Assembly (NCBI RefSeq): GCF_029635795.1
Contig: NZ_CP114280.1
Location: 1,116,001 to 1,180,000 of the forward strand
Source: Dickeya lacustris
Lineage (GTDB): Bacteria; Pseudomonadota; Gammaproteobacteria; Enterobacterales; Enterobacteriaceae
Direction: 5' to 3'
Length of the DNA: 64,000 nt
The notes below the pieces were generated by a model that had not been told where the DNA came from, made no database searches, and saw only the letters and a list, made by a program, of their open reading frames with translations. The position numbers were made by a program, and so were the translations under genes. Below, piece by piece: positions 9,002-17,154 of the stretch. Numbering within the stretch: position 1 is the first letter of the stretch; the number at the start of each line of letters is the position of its first letter.

Positions 9002-9877
9002 TTATGGCATCACCGTCTTGGTCAGCGGCCCCGGATTCGCCTGTAACAGGCTCCACGGCAACACCACGACCTGCTCAGTGCGGCAGGTTTTCCTGATATC
9101 GTCATTATCAACAGCGCGCAGATGAAAATCGTAAACCTGCGAAGTGGGATAAAAGCGGATCCCCTGCGGCGTCAGTGCCCACACATCATCGCTCCACTGA
9201 CTACCCTCATCGACATAAAAAAAGTAACCACACTGCGGATAACGCTCACTGAACCGTTCTTCAAGCCAATCTCTCAGTAGCAGAACCTTATGCACCTCCT
9301 GGTCAAAACCCGCTAATTCGTTGCGTATCAGCGGCAGGGGCCGAATATCACGTAAGGCCAATACATCATGAATAGACAAGGGTTTGACATTCTCGGTGGC
9401 AATACTTTGGGTGCTGAACAGCACCTGTTTGCCCTCCGCTCCACAGTCCAACACCTCTTTGATTTGGTAGCTGATGACCATCGGCGAGACCCATATCAGT
9501 GAAAACTCATGGGTCGCCTTGCCGATTGAATCCTCGGAGCAGTAACCTTTTTTACTGGGCATGGTGTACATCGCGGCGTTCAGGACATTATTAAGCTGAG
9601 TGCGCGTATTGGCGTTGTATCCACTGGTTATCTGCGGGTAGGTGTTGCCTGTTAGCGGGTCACGCCACCAGACCACATCAAAGCCATTGATATTTTCCTG
9701 TTTGACCGTGGTCAGATCGGTATTGGTGTAACGCAGATAGTCGTCTGGCTGTGACCAATACAGCCACTGTTTAAATGGCGAAGCCTGTTTCGGGGGAGCC
9801 GACGACTCAGCCGCCGCCACACCCGACACCAGCGCCAGACACACTGCCGCTACCCTGAGTTTTTTTGCGAGTACCAT
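9002..9877 (-). CDS. Secreted protein of the array, type A (copy 1)
   Basis: Function not recognised. 291 residues, signal peptide MVLAKKLRVAAVCLALVSGV with cleavage near AAA. Motifs: SPFKQWLYWS, VVWWRDPLTG, PQITSGYNANTRTQLNNVL, VWALTPQGIRFYP, VVLPWSLLQANPGPLTKTVMP. The insertion sequence ends only 5 bp upstream of the ATG, so the native leader and ribosome site are gone. The IS end places a run of six G about 12 bases before the ATG, which might act as a weak substitute. The whole downstream array may therefore depend on IS-borne or internal promoters. Confidence 0.75.
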   Translation of the reverse strand: MVLAKKLRVAAVCLALVSGVAAAESSAPPKQASPFKQWLYWSQPDDYLRYTNTDLTTVKQENINGFDVVWWRDPLTGNTYPQITSGYNANTRTQLNNVLNAAMYTMPSKKGYCSEDSIGKATHEFSLIWVSPMVISYQIKEVLDCGAEGKQVLFSTQSIATENVKPLSIHDVLALRDIRPLPLIRNELAGFDQEVHKVLLLRDWLEERFSERYPQCGYFFYVDEGSQWSDDVWALTPQGIRFYPTSQVYDFHLRAVDNDDIRKTCRTEQVVVLPWSLLQANPGPLTKTVMP

Positions 9878-9898
9878 GGTATGGTAATCCCCCCATTT

Positions 9899-10588
9899 TT
9901 AACCGGGCAGATAAGTAGAATCAGATAAGCGCTGAATATGCTGCATTGGTGTGAAGCCATTCAGTGCCATATTCGGTCGTTCGTGATTATAGAACCATTG
10001 CCATTGTGTGGCGTATTCCTGTAACTCACTCAGCGAATAAAACAGATAGTGCCCCAGCCAGTCATAACGCACTGTCCGGTTATAACGCTCAATATACGCA
10101 TTCTGTTGTGGCTTCCCCGGCTGAATAAAATTGAGGATGATATTTTGTCGTTCAGCCCATACTATCAGAGTGTTACCTGCATATTCTGGTCCGTTGTCAC
10201 ATCGAATCGATGCCGGTTTCCCTTTCCATTCAATCAGTTGTTCGAGAGTTCTGACTACCCGACTGGCCGGAAGGGAAAAATCGACCTCTATTGCCAGGGC
10301 CTCGCGATTGAAATCATCAATAATATTCAGCAGACGAACGGAGCGACCATCTGACAACTGATCATGCATAAAATCCATTGACCAACTCTCGTTACTGCCA
10401 GTGGGGACCCTCAGTGGTTCCGGCTTTTCACGTTTCAACCGTTTTTTAGGTTTTATCCGCATATTCAGCGACAGTTCGCAGTAAATCCGGTAAATTCTCT
10501 TGTGGTTCCAGACAAAGCCTTTCACGTTGCGCAGATACAGGTAACACAGGCCGAAGCCCCAGTTTCGCTGGCTGTCCGTGATGCGCAC
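9899..10588 (-). CDS. IS3-family transposase OrfB (DDE integrase domain), copy 1
   Basis: Retroviral-integrase-like DDE catalytic domain: first Asp in SWSMDFMHD, second in IRCDNGPEY, Glu in [12 protein letters not shown]. The frame is open upstream to 10699, where TGA closes it. The residues before the listed GTG ([10 protein letters not shown] ... RIADWLV) are typical OrfB sequence. Family alignment suggests one G is missing in the GGGG run near 10691, since [11 protein letters not shown] should be continuous. If so, OrfB cannot be reached by a single -1 shift from OrfA, and this copy may be inactive or need trans help. Confidence 0.85.
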   Translation of the reverse strand: MRITDSQRNWGFGLCYLYLRNVKGFVWNHKRIYRIYCELSLNMRIKPKKRLKREKPEPLRVPTGSNESWSMDFMHDQLSDGRSVRLLNIIDDFNREALAIEVDFSLPASRVVRTLEQLIEWKGKPASIRCDNGPEYAGNTLIVWAERQNIILNFIQPGKPQQNAYIERYNRTVRYDWLGHYLFYSLSELQEYATQWQWFYNHERPNMALNGFTPMQHIQRLSDSTYLPG

Positions 10589-10620
10589 CAGCCAGTCAGC
10601 AATCCGTTGATTTTCCTGAC

Positions 10621-11007
10621 TCAGTAAGCGCCTGTATCGGTAGCAACATTCGCTGACGACAAAGAGCTGACAGGCCAGACGGATACTGATCCCCGGTGTT
10701 CAACTGCATGCAGAGCCATCTGCTTCCGGTCTGATGGATTCAAAACTTTTTTTGCCATCGCTTCCTGAATAATTTCGGCCTTCAGACGCTCTTCAGCATA
10801 CATTTTTTTTAGTCGGCGATTTTCTTCTTCAAGCTCTTTCAGTCGGCTCATCAGTGCAGCATCCATCCCGCCAAACTTTGAGCGCCATTTATAAAAACTG
10901 GCACTGCTGATGCCATGCTCCCGGCACAGTTCAGGAACCGGCGTACCCGCCTCAGCCTGTTTGAGAATGGTGATGATCTGACTGTCAGTAAAACGTGATC
11001 GTTTCAT
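10621..11007 (-). CDS. IS3-family transposase OrfA, copy 1 (extended frame)
   Basis: Helix-turn-helix protein that binds the IS ends. It starts [20 protein letters not shown], with an HTH around [20 protein letters not shown] and a leucine-zipper-like coiled coil ([19 protein letters not shown]). In this copy the A-run at the frameshift site has seven A, so the frame runs on into what is normally the start of orfB ([17 protein letters not shown]) and then leaves the OrfB frame, ending after 128 codons. In copy 2 the run has six A and OrfA ends after 88 codons. Confidence 0.85.
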   Translation of the reverse strand: MKRSRFTDSQIITILKQAEAGTPVPELCREHGISSASFYKWRSKFGGMDAALMSRLKELEEENRRLKKMYAEERLKAEIIQEAMAKKVLNPSDRKQMALHAVEHRGSVSVWPVSSLSSANVATDTGAY

Positions 11008-11093
11008 AGAAATCCCCCTGCATTCAGGTTAGGAGAAAATTCTACTTATGCATGCACTGGTTTTTCGGGGGGATTACCGATAGACGAATAAAT

Positions 11094-11123
11094 AAAAAAA
11101 GACAAAGCGTGTGCTTTGTCTTT
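11094..11123 (-). terminator. Intrinsic terminator of the csp-ymcF operon
   Basis: Perfect 8-bp stem GACAAAGC/GCTTTGTC with a 4-base loop. Read on the minus strand it is followed by seven T. It sits just after the ymcF-like gene and just before the IS. Confidence 0.8.
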
Positions 11124-11148
11124 CATCAACCTGTGCGGTACTAAAAAA

Positions 11149-11352
11149 TCAACCCAGCACGGCGCTATTCGGTCTGCTCATTTTTGTAATAGGGGGACGG
11201 CATAATAGTGTCGCGCTGGCCGTCATCACCATCACGGATTTACAAAAGATACATTTTGCACCGTATGGATTCTGTGCTGAAACATCAAAGGAGGATGTTC
11301 TGTATTGAGAGCCCTGACAACATGGGCATTTAAAATAAGAATTCAAAATAAT
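11149..11352 (-). CDS. ymcF: Cold-shock small zinc protein, YmcF/YnfQ family
   Basis: About 65-67 residues. Two cysteine pairs (KCPCC and AKCIFC) form a zinc-ribbon pattern. The core, CPCCxGSQYRTSxFDV and NPxGAKCIFCKS, matches E. coli YmcF/YnfQ, which also sit directly after cspG/cspB. No ATG is available. The frame offers TTG at 11346 and ATT at 11352. A good Shine-Dalgarno (AAAGGA), overlapping the csp stop codon, is 7 bases before the ATT, so I favour a non-AUG ATT start; I recall the E. coli genes also using a non-AUG start. It is probably translated from the csp mRNA in the cold. Precise function unknown in the family. Confidence 0.8.
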   Translation of the reverse strand: MILNSYFKCPCCQGSQYRTSSFDVSAQNPYGAKCIFCKSVMVMTASATLLCRPPITKMSRPNSAVLG

Positions 11353-11363
11353 AGTTATATCCT

Positions 11364-11576
11364 TTAGAGAATAACGACATTGGCAGCACAGGGGCCTTTG
11401 GCGCTGCTTTCTACCGCAAACTCGACTTTCTGCCCTTCATTCAGCGTACGGTAATCGTTACTTTGAATAGCAGAAAAGTGGACAAAGACGTCTTTAGAAC
11501 CATCCAGTGGGGAGATAAATCCGAAGCCTTTATCAGCATTAAACCATTTTACCAAACCAGTCATTTTATTAGACAT
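11364..11576 (-). CDS. CspA-family major cold-shock protein
   Basis: 70-residue single cold-shock domain, an RNA chaperone that melts mRNA structure after temperature downshift. The RNA-binding motifs are intact: KGFGFI (RNP1) and VFVHFSAI (RNP2), with the opening [16 protein letters not shown] very close to E. coli CspA/B/G. It is led by a cspA-type 5' untranslated region and followed by a YmcF-type gene, which points to the cold-inducible class (cspA/B/G) over constitutive cspC/E. The exact paralogue name is uncertain. Confidence 0.95.
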   Translation of the reverse strand: MSNKMTGLVKWFNADKGFGFISPLDGSKDVFVHFSAIQSNDYRTLNEGQKVEFAVESSAKGPCAANVVIL

Positions 11577-11741
11577 GTTTACAACCTTCTCATTGATTTC
11601 TTTAGCGAATATGGCCTGAGTTACAGATTAAAATCATAACGTAAAGAGGAAGCTCAAAAAGAAGGGGTATCAGGGATAACTCTTAGAAGTGAGAACTGCT
11701 TTAGTAAACTGCTTTTAACGGTGTCTGTATATCAAACCGAC
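11577..11741 (-). ncRNA. cspA-type thermosensor leader (5' UTR)
   Basis: The ~165-nt leader keeps blocks I recall from the E. coli cspA leader in the same order: CGGTTTGATATACAGAC (the cold box, 11724-11736), TTAAAAGCAGT, AAGAGTTATC and TGATACCCCTTC, then CCATATTCGCTAAAG near the coding start. In cspA this leader refolds at low temperature to expose the ribosome site. Identified by remembered sequence; a covariance-model search for the cspA leader family would settle it. Confidence 0.8.
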
Positions 11742-11747
11742 GGACGC

Positions 11748-11776
11748 ATTAACGCACAGATTTTTATCTTATGCAA
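11748..11776 (-). promoter_or_regulatory. csp promoter
   Basis: On the minus strand TTGCAT (-35, 11776-11771) and GTTAAT (-10, 11753-11748) are separated by exactly 17 bp, placing the start near 11741, just ahead of the cold-box leader. TTGCAT is also, as I recall, the E. coli cspA -35. Confidence 0.7.
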
Positions 11777-12018
11777 GAATTATTAATGTTGGCTACTTGT
11801 GTTAAAAAAGAAGAGCGGCGATTATATGCTTCTCTCACTGTTTACGGTCTCTGGATGCTTTTGCAACAGATAAGCTGACTTAGCATGTGGAGAAATGCAG
11901 ACAAGTGTGAATGAAGTGAAAATCTTATTTCATTAATTATTGATACCTGTCTAACTTTCTTGATTTATCATAATATATAAATGTAGCGTTATAACCATAC
12001 ACATCAGGACGACTGACA

Positions 12019-12417
12019 ATGACTGAAGCTCTTAAGGTATTAAATAACATTCGTACTCTTCGTGCCCAGGCTCGTGAAATCGATTTGGCGACATTGGAAG
12101 AGATGCTGGAAAAACTGACTGCGATTGTAGAAGACCGCCGTGAAGAAGAAGCCAGCACCCAGCAGCAAAATGCAGAACGTCAGGCTAAAATTGAAGCACT
12201 GAGAGCGCAATTACTGGAAGATGGGATTGATCCTTCAGAATTGCTGGAAAGTGTGAAGTCCACACCGGCCAAATCTAAACGTACTCCGCGTCCGGCTAAA
12301 TATAAGTATGTTGATGAAAATGGCAATGAACAGACATGGACAGGTCAGGGCCGTACACCGAAAGCTATCAAAGAAGCCCTTGATAGCGGTAAAGCGCTGG
12401 CTGATTTCGAGATCTAA
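12019..12417 (+). CDS. H-NS family nucleoid-associated protein
   Basis: 132 residues. Binds AT-rich DNA and silences horizontally acquired genes. The N-terminal coiled-coil oligomerisation region ([19 protein letters not shown] ... EEMLEKL) is followed by a charged linker and the C-terminal DNA-binding domain with the [18 protein letters not shown] loop; the QGR hook is intact. It differs from E. coli H-NS in the linker and in ending ADFEI, and it is not next to galU/tdk, so it may be the StpA-like or accessory paralogue. Its nearness to AT-rich acquired DNA fits a silencing role, which is inference. Confidence 0.92.
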   Translation: MTEALKVLNNIRTLRAQAREIDLATLEEMLEKLTAIVEDRREEEASTQQQNAERQAKIEALRAQLLEDGIDPSELLESVKSTPAKSKRTPRPAKYKYVDENGNEQTWTGQGRTPKAIKEALDSGKALADFEI

Positions 12418-12424
12418 TACGGTT

Positions 12425-12458
12425 TCCCCTTTGTACTTAAACAAAGGGGATTCATTTT
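12425..12458 (+). terminator. Terminator after the H-NS gene
   Basis: Perfect 10-bp stem TCCCCTTTGT/ACAAAGGGGA, 6-base loop, followed by TTCATTTT. Confidence 0.8.
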
Positions 12459-12771
12459 CTGTAATACCATTAAACCGACAGCACAGAAAAACCATTCAGT
12501 ATGTGAATGTTTCGCACGCCACTTTCATCATGGCAGCTGGTGCGAATACGCGAATAGATAAAAACCCCGGTTATCATAACCCATGAAATTTTCACCGCTG
12601 TAATTTTACCCCCAGATGCATTCCTTAAAAATAATATTTGGTTGCAATAATCTTTTACTCCTGACCATAGTCATTTTTCTGTAAACCTTATAGACTGAAA
12701 TATCTTGTCTTGTTCATTACATTAAAATAATTAATGATTTCAACCTCTTTTTAATGCTAGGGTAGGGATTG
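12459..12771. other. Intergenic, no gene seen
   Basis: AT-rich stretch between the H-NS terminator and the cyclase gene. It presumably holds the cyclase promoter; no convincing -10/-35 pair or operator stands out. Confidence 0.5.
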
Positions 12772-14328
12772 ATGTTAGATATTAAAACAATTTTCTTACT
12801 TATTGTTGTCATTAATTTTACTTTTGGGGTGACGATTTCACTGGCATCGGCGTCTGAAAGAATATCCGGCCTGTATCATGTTTCTTTCGCTAATATAGCG
12901 CACGGCATTGGCTATCTCCTTTTCATTAGTGCCGCAAGTTACGGCAGCCTGTTCGTTTGGGCCGGTGAGACCTGTATTGCCATCAGTATTTCTATGTGGA
13001 TGGCAGGGATTTATAAGTTTCTAAAAATCCCACCGCCGTCTAAAACACAACTGTTTCTGATTGCATATGTGACGTTCATTTCATTTTTTTATAAAGACAG
13101 CAAAGATGCCCGTATCATCTATAACTCATCGGCTTATGTTTGCATTGAGTTAATGGTTCTGTATGCGCTTTCTCGTTTCTGGCGTCAGATTAAGGGGCGA
13201 GGAAAATATCTGATTCTTTTCGCTGTTCTGGCCAACATGCTGATACTGACGTATCGGGTCTTTTTTGCGTTATTACGTTCACAAGATATAAAAGGTCTCT
13301 ATTCAGGCGACATCTCACAAATGGTGTTGTACGTCTCTGTATTGATTACGGTGATTTGCTTTTCTGTTGGTTTTATTTTGATGACAAAAGAGCGAACCGA
13401 TTACTTAAATATGGAGCTCATCCTGAAAGATGGATTAACCGGACTGTGGAATCGGCGTAAAATCGATGAGGTTGCCGCTTATGAAATGGGCCGGCTGAAG
13501 CGTTATGGTACGCCTGTTGCTCTGGCGATCATTGATATTGATAATTTTAAACAAGTTAATGATGTCTATGGGCACGTTGTTGGCGATCAGATCCTGGTGA
13601 AGGTTTCTCGCGTGTGTCAGGAGCAGTTGCGGGATACGGATGTTATCGGACGCTGGGGCGGCGAAGAGCTGGTGGTGATTTTCCCTAATACCGGGCTTTC
13701 TGGTCTGTACAATATTGCCAACCGCTTATGTGAAGCGGTGAATCATCAGGTTGCTCTTCCTGACCGAGCGGTGAGTGTCAGTATCGGTGTCTCTCTTTGT
13801 CTGAGTACCGATACATGGAGTAGCTGGTTTAACCGTGCGGATAGCGCATTATATGATGCAAAAATAACGGGTAAGAATAAGGTGTTATTCGACGCCCCTA
13901 TTCTTTTTGATAAAAATATCCCTTCGATTGTCTGGTCTGATCATTTGTCGATGGGCGTTGATGATATCGATAACGATCATTTTAAATTGATCAGCCTGAC
14001 CAACGAGTGGGCGTTGTATGCGCAGCGTGATTATAGTAAAGCTCAATTATTGAATTATATTGCCCGGTTGCGTGAAGCGATGTTATCACACTTCACTCTC
14101 GAGGAAGGAACACTCTCAGGTGATCACGCATCACTGGACAGAGCAGAGCATCATCAGCGACATCGCGACTTGATTGCGCGCTTAGATTATCTGGTGAATT
14201 TATTTTCAAGAGGGAATCTGGAGCTTGACGCTATTTCACAGTTTCTTGTCTATGAGTTGTGCATCGAACACATTCTGACGGAAGATAAAAAAGTCTTTAG
14301 TACAGTAGAGATACAGGCTGCGTCTTAA
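12772..14328 (+). CDS. Membrane diguanylate cyclase with C-terminal hemerythrin domain
   Basis: 518 residues; ATG at 12772 taken over an in-frame TTG one codon upstream. Residues 1-205 contain about six hydrophobic helices forming a membrane sensor. A GGDEF domain follows (DGLTGLWNRRK; active-site loop GRWGGEELVVIF). The GGEEL form is catalytically competent in known cyclases, and an RxxD inhibitory site (RDTD) sits five residues before it, so product inhibition by c-di-GMP is expected. The C-terminal ~130 residues form a bacteriohemerythrin four-helix domain with the iron ligands visible: DNDHF, SHFTLEE, HHQRH, EHILTEDK. This would sense oxygen or iron-redox state and adjust c-di-GMP. Single gene, no operon partner. 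Confidence 0.92.
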   Translation: MLDIKTIFLLIVVINFTFGVTISLASASERISGLYHVSFANIAHGIGYLLFISAASYGSLFVWAGETCIAISISMWMAGIYKFLKIPPPSKTQLFLIAYVTFISFFYKDSKDARIIYNSSAYVCIELMVLYALSRFWRQIKGRGKYLILFAVLANMLILTYRVFFALLRSQDIKGLYSGDISQMVLYVSVLITVICFSVGFILMTKERTDYLNMELILKDGLTGLWNRRKIDEVAAYEMGRLKRYGTPVALAIIDIDNFKQVNDVYGHVVGDQILVKVSRVCQEQLRDTDVIGRWGGEELVVIFPNTGLSGLYNIANRLCEAVNHQVALPDRAVSVSIGVSLCLSTDTWSSWFNRADSALYDAKITGKNKVLFDAPILFDKNIPSIVWSDHLSMGVDDIDNDHFKLISLTNEWALYAQRDYSKAQLLNYIARLREAMLSHFTLEEGTLSGDHASLDRAEHHQRHRDLIARLDYLVNLFSRGNLELDAISQFLVYELCIEHILTEDKKVFSTVEIQAAS

Positions 14329-14445
14329 CATCATCGGGCAAGATGATTATTTCCCCGCGCTACGGTTGCCACGGTTATTGTGCCCGTTGATATGACTGTA
14401 CGGAATACGACGAGCACGAGGGTGTGAACAACGCGTCAGGCGGCG

Positions 14446-14619
14446 CTATTTTAGATTATGTTTAAAAAACTGCTCCAGACGATCGAACGGGATTTTATCG
14501 GTCTTATCATATAAATCAATATGATCTGCATCAGGTATTATCACCCATTTTTTGGGATGACTGGCTGTGTTATACACATTTTGCGAATAATAGAGCGAGT
14601 GTGCATGTTCACTGCAACC
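14446..14619 (-). pseudogene. Remnant of an alpha/beta hydrolase gene (C-terminus only)
   Basis: The minus strand encodes GCSEHAHSLYYSQNVYN, then KKWVIIPDADHIDLYDK and IPFDRLEQFFKHNL, ending in TAG. This is the C-terminal end of an alpha/beta hydrolase of the type with consensus GENAHSRYFSED...PGAGHVDLYD..IPFDKLxxFF, including the catalytic His (DADHIDLYD). No start or nucleophile elbow is present upstream; the frame is broken before GCSE. Old remnant next to an intact LysR gene. Family recalled, not searched. Confidence 0.65.
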
Positions 14620-14838
14620 CACATCAACGGAAAATCGAAAAAAGACATGGGCGTGGTGGCAGTCCAGTTAACTCATCGAGCGTGAAGGCATCGGATACGC
14701 TTACTGTGCCAGCACAGTTTGGATATTCCATGGAACGGGCATGGCTGGATGTAATAATAAAAAAATCGCAGGGGAGAGCAACAATCTATAATCGGTGTTA
14801 CCTATATATAGTGAGTATATATAGTGAGGCGTTTATTG

Positions 14839-15753
14839 TCACGGTTGATGAGGTGGCGCAGATAGGCGTGAGGCCCTCTTTTTATATCTAACCGCATCGA
14901 TAAATGCCGTAAATGCCGCCGAGGTATTGCGGCGATTGGGATAATAAAGGTGAAAGCCAGAAAAATATGGACTCCAGTCTGCCAGCACTTCAATCAGGCG
15001 ACCATCATCAAGATAGGGCTGTGCCATAAAGTCGGGAATATAAGCCAGGCCTATTCCATCAAGCGCGCCATTGAGAAGATGAATATTACTGTTTGCCGTC
15101 AGTTGACCATTTACCCGAACCGTCATGCTACGGCCCTCTTTTTCAAACTCCCAGGCGTAGACGCTGCCGCCAAATGAATGGCGTATATTAAGACATTTGT
15201 GTGTGGTCAGGTCGTGTGGATGGCGCGGGATAGGGTATTTTTGGAAATAGGCCGGTGCGCCGACAACCGACAGACGCCAGTCTGGCCCTAATCTAACGGC
15301 AATCATCTCTTTACTAACAGATTCGCCGAGCCGAATACCGGCATCGAAACGCTGTTCTACGATATTGGTAAATCCGTAATCAATACTCACTTCGACATTA
15401 ATATCAGGGTATTCAGCAAAAAATGCGGGCAATACCGGGCGCAAAACCTGCTCGGCGGCATCGTCAGAGCAGGTAATTCTTATTGTGCCTGCCGGTTTAT
15501 CGCGTAATTCACATACTTTTTCAATTTCCGTACTGATTTGCTCAAACAACGGCCCAACGGTTTTCATGAGCCGTTCTCCGGCATCGGTAGGCGCAACATT
15601 TCGCGTGGTACGGGTTAATAACCGCACGCCCAAACGCTCTTCAAGATTTCGAATTGTATGACTCAATGCAGACGCGCTGACGCCAATTTTCGTGGCCGCC
15701 CGCGTAAAACTTTGCTCTTTTGCTACCGCAAGAAACGCCAGAATATCATTCAT
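14839..15753 (-). CDS. LysR-family transcriptional regulator
   Basis: About 304 residues from the ATG giving MNDILAFLAVAKEQSFTRAA; the frame is open further upstream, but this start fits the family. N-terminal winged HTH (SFTRAATKIGVSASALSHTIRNLEERLGV) and C-terminal substrate-binding domain with the LysR pattern IRITCSDDAAEQVL ... YPDINVEVS. It closely resembles the YafC/DmlR-type subgroup (RTTRNVAPTDAGERL). The target is unknown. The neighbouring hydrolase remnant, transcribed on the same strand, might have been related to its original regulon. Confidence 0.9.
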   Translation of the reverse strand: MNDILAFLAVAKEQSFTRAATKIGVSASALSHTIRNLEERLGVRLLTRTTRNVAPTDAGERLMKTVGPLFEQISTEIEKVCELRDKPAGTIRITCSDDAAEQVLRPVLPAFFAEYPDINVEVSIDYGFTNIVEQRFDAGIRLGESVSKEMIAVRLGPDWRLSVVGAPAYFQKYPIPRHPHDLTTHKCLNIRHSFGGSVYAWEFEKEGRSMTVRVNGQLTANSNIHLLNGALDGIGLAYIPDFMAQPYLDDGRLIEVLADWSPYFSGFHLYYPNRRNTSAAFTAFIDAVRYKKRASRLSAPPHQP

Positions 15754-15902
15754 GGTGACACAACCCAGTGATGTAGGCGGAAATACATGTCGCGTTAAAG
15801 AACGCCCCACAGAGGTTCTTAATCAAGCATCTTTCCCGGCATGTTTCTAATCTGTGGTGAGATATCCAAACCGAACAGACAGCGGCTCGCGTTAGTCACT
15901 GA

Positions 15903-16802
15903 TTATTTTCCTTTGAGGCTATCAATGTCTTTTCTGGGCGGCGCACCAAATAACCGGCTGTATTCACGGCTAAATTGCGAAGGGCTTTCGTAACCGACGC
16001 GATAGGATGCGGTGGCGGCATCAAGTTGTTCATTTAGCATCAAACGCTTTGCTTCATTAAGCCTCAGCCATTTCTGATATTGCAGCGGACTCATGGATGT
16101 CAGTTGCCGGAAATGGTGGTGAAATGTCGGCCTGCTCATTTGTACGCTGGCCGCCAATTCATTAATTTTTATTGTGTTGGTGTAATTCATTTTTAACCAG
16201 TCGATGGCTTTGGCAATGCGATAGCCATGTGACTCAACAGAGGCAATTTCACACAACCGCTGTGCCTGGTCACTTTTAATAAGCCGGTAGTGAATTTCTT
16301 TTTTGAATAATGGGCTGAGGATAGCAATGGCATCAGGCTCATCTAATAAAGCGAGCAAACGTAAGAATGGCTCAAGCAACGCCTGCGTGACTGAGCCGGT
16401 TTCAATACCTTTGCGTGGCTGCGTGCGCGCAGAAATGCCATGACCGCTGCTATGGGCAATTTCAGAAATCATTTGCATATCCAGCTTGAGTACCAGCCCA
16501 AGGCAGGGTGATTCGCGGCTGGCCGTTATCGCCTGTGAGGTTGCGGGAAGATCCAGTGAGGTCAAAAGAAAGCGGGATGTGTCATAGCGGTATGTTTCGC
16601 CACCGGCGATTATCTGTTTGACGCCTTGCACAACCAGTACCACACTGGGTTCAACCATGCAGAAAGACGGTTTTTCAGGTATATCGCGACGAAATAATGA
16701 CAATCCCTGAATATCGGTATTGGTATCACCTTCATCGACCAGATGTTTGCTAATGAGCTTTGCAAGACAGTGGCGTAGCATCATTTCTGGATTTTCTGAC
16801 AT
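15903..16802 (-). CDS. AraC-family transcriptional regulator (YqhC-like)
   Basis: About 299 residues; the ATG at 16802 has AAGGG nine bases upstream, preferred over a TTG at 16811. N-terminal cupin-like AraC_N domain (PSVVLVVQGVKQIIAGGETYRYD, FLLTSLDLP) and C-terminal double HTH (IKINELAASVQMSRPTFHHHFRQLT; YRVGYESPSQFSREYSRLFG). The layout matches regulators such as YqhC that respond to reactive aldehydes and activate a neighbouring reductase. Such a partner is absent here, though an old-yellow-enzyme remnant lies 2.5 kb away. The MFS gene at 17366, about 560 bp away and divergent, is a possible target. Confidence 0.9.
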   Translation of the reverse strand: MSENPEMMLRHCLAKLISKHLVDEGDTNTDIQGLSLFRRDIPEKPSFCMVEPSVVLVVQGVKQIIAGGETYRYDTSRFLLTSLDLPATSQAITASRESPCLGLVLKLDMQMISEIAHSSGHGISARTQPRKGIETGSVTQALLEPFLRLLALLDEPDAIAILSPLFKKEIHYRLIKSDQAQRLCEIASVESHGYRIAKAIDWLKMNYTNTIKINELAASVQMSRPTFHHHFRQLTSMSPLQYQKWLRLNEAKRLMLNEQLDAATASYRVGYESPSQFSREYSRLFGAPPRKDIDSLKGK

Positions 16803-17084
16803 AAAACGCAACCCTTACGCTAATCGGTCTTGAATCAGGCTATATGGTATCTTGCCCGCTATATCCCGCCTATTCTTTAACAGCCGATTCATACGATCAG
16901 GCAAGAATTCCAGCGTATTGTGCTATCTATCGAATCAGTGGCTAGCGGATGATAACGCTATAGATTGTAGGTGTTGATGATGCGCCTGATACCTCGCGTA
17001 TTTTTCGGCCTGATGAGTATCAGGCCATCGGGTTATATCCGTGATGATTGGCTCGACGCTCTTGTGTGGAAATGTATTTTTGTT

Positions 17085-17154
17085 CCATGTTAATCCCAAT
17101 CAATTTGTTAGTTGCGCATTGCTGTGTCTTTTGGCCGCCTCGCGGCCATTTTTT
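17085..17154 (+). ncRNA. Candidate small RNA or leader ending at an orphan terminator
   Basis: A textbook intrinsic terminator (17132-17154: stem TGGCCGC/GCGGCCA, loop CTC, then six T) lies on the plus strand with no plus-strand gene upstream for more than 2 kb. The ~50 bases before it could be a small RNA, or the site could be an attenuator in the leader of the MFS gene at 17366. A weak promoter (TTGGCT at 17048-17053 with AATGTA 17 bp later) precedes it. The 5' end is a guess. I do not recognise a named sRNA. Confidence 0.45.
17132..17154 (+). terminator. Orphan intrinsic terminator
   Basis: 7-bp GC-rich perfect stem, 3-base loop, six-T tail. No coding gene ends here. The rest of the 16803-17365 gap shows no gene. 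Confidence 0.8.

Larger units (their letters stand above)
2256..9877 (-). repeat. Tandem duplication of a three-gene A-B-C module
   Basis: Module 1 covers 6173-9877 and module 2 covers 2256-6012; each contains A, B, C in that order on the minus strand. Gene lengths match pairwise (291/298, 417/416, about 434/444 residues) and the sequence around the C start is conserved at DNA level. The unit is roughly 3.8 kb. A broken B and a D-type gene follow, so the array has at least eight related genes. Confidence 0.85.
9883..11078 (-). mobile_element. IS3-family insertion sequence (IS407-like group), copy 1
   Basis: 1196 bp between imperfect terminal inverted repeats that start GGTAATCCCCCC and share ATAAGTAGAAT further in. 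It carries orfA and orfB in the usual overlapping arrangement. A nearly identical 1195-bp copy lies at 40680-41874 in the same orientation. No target-site duplication is visible (left flank GTAT, right flank GATA). The group assignment rests on OrfA/OrfB similarity recalled from IS407-type elements. Confidence 0.9.

Noticed and set aside
9878..11082. Target-site duplications for the two IS copies
   Set aside because: Flanks GTAT/GATA and ATCC/AGGG do not match, nor do convincing cross-combinations of the four flanks.
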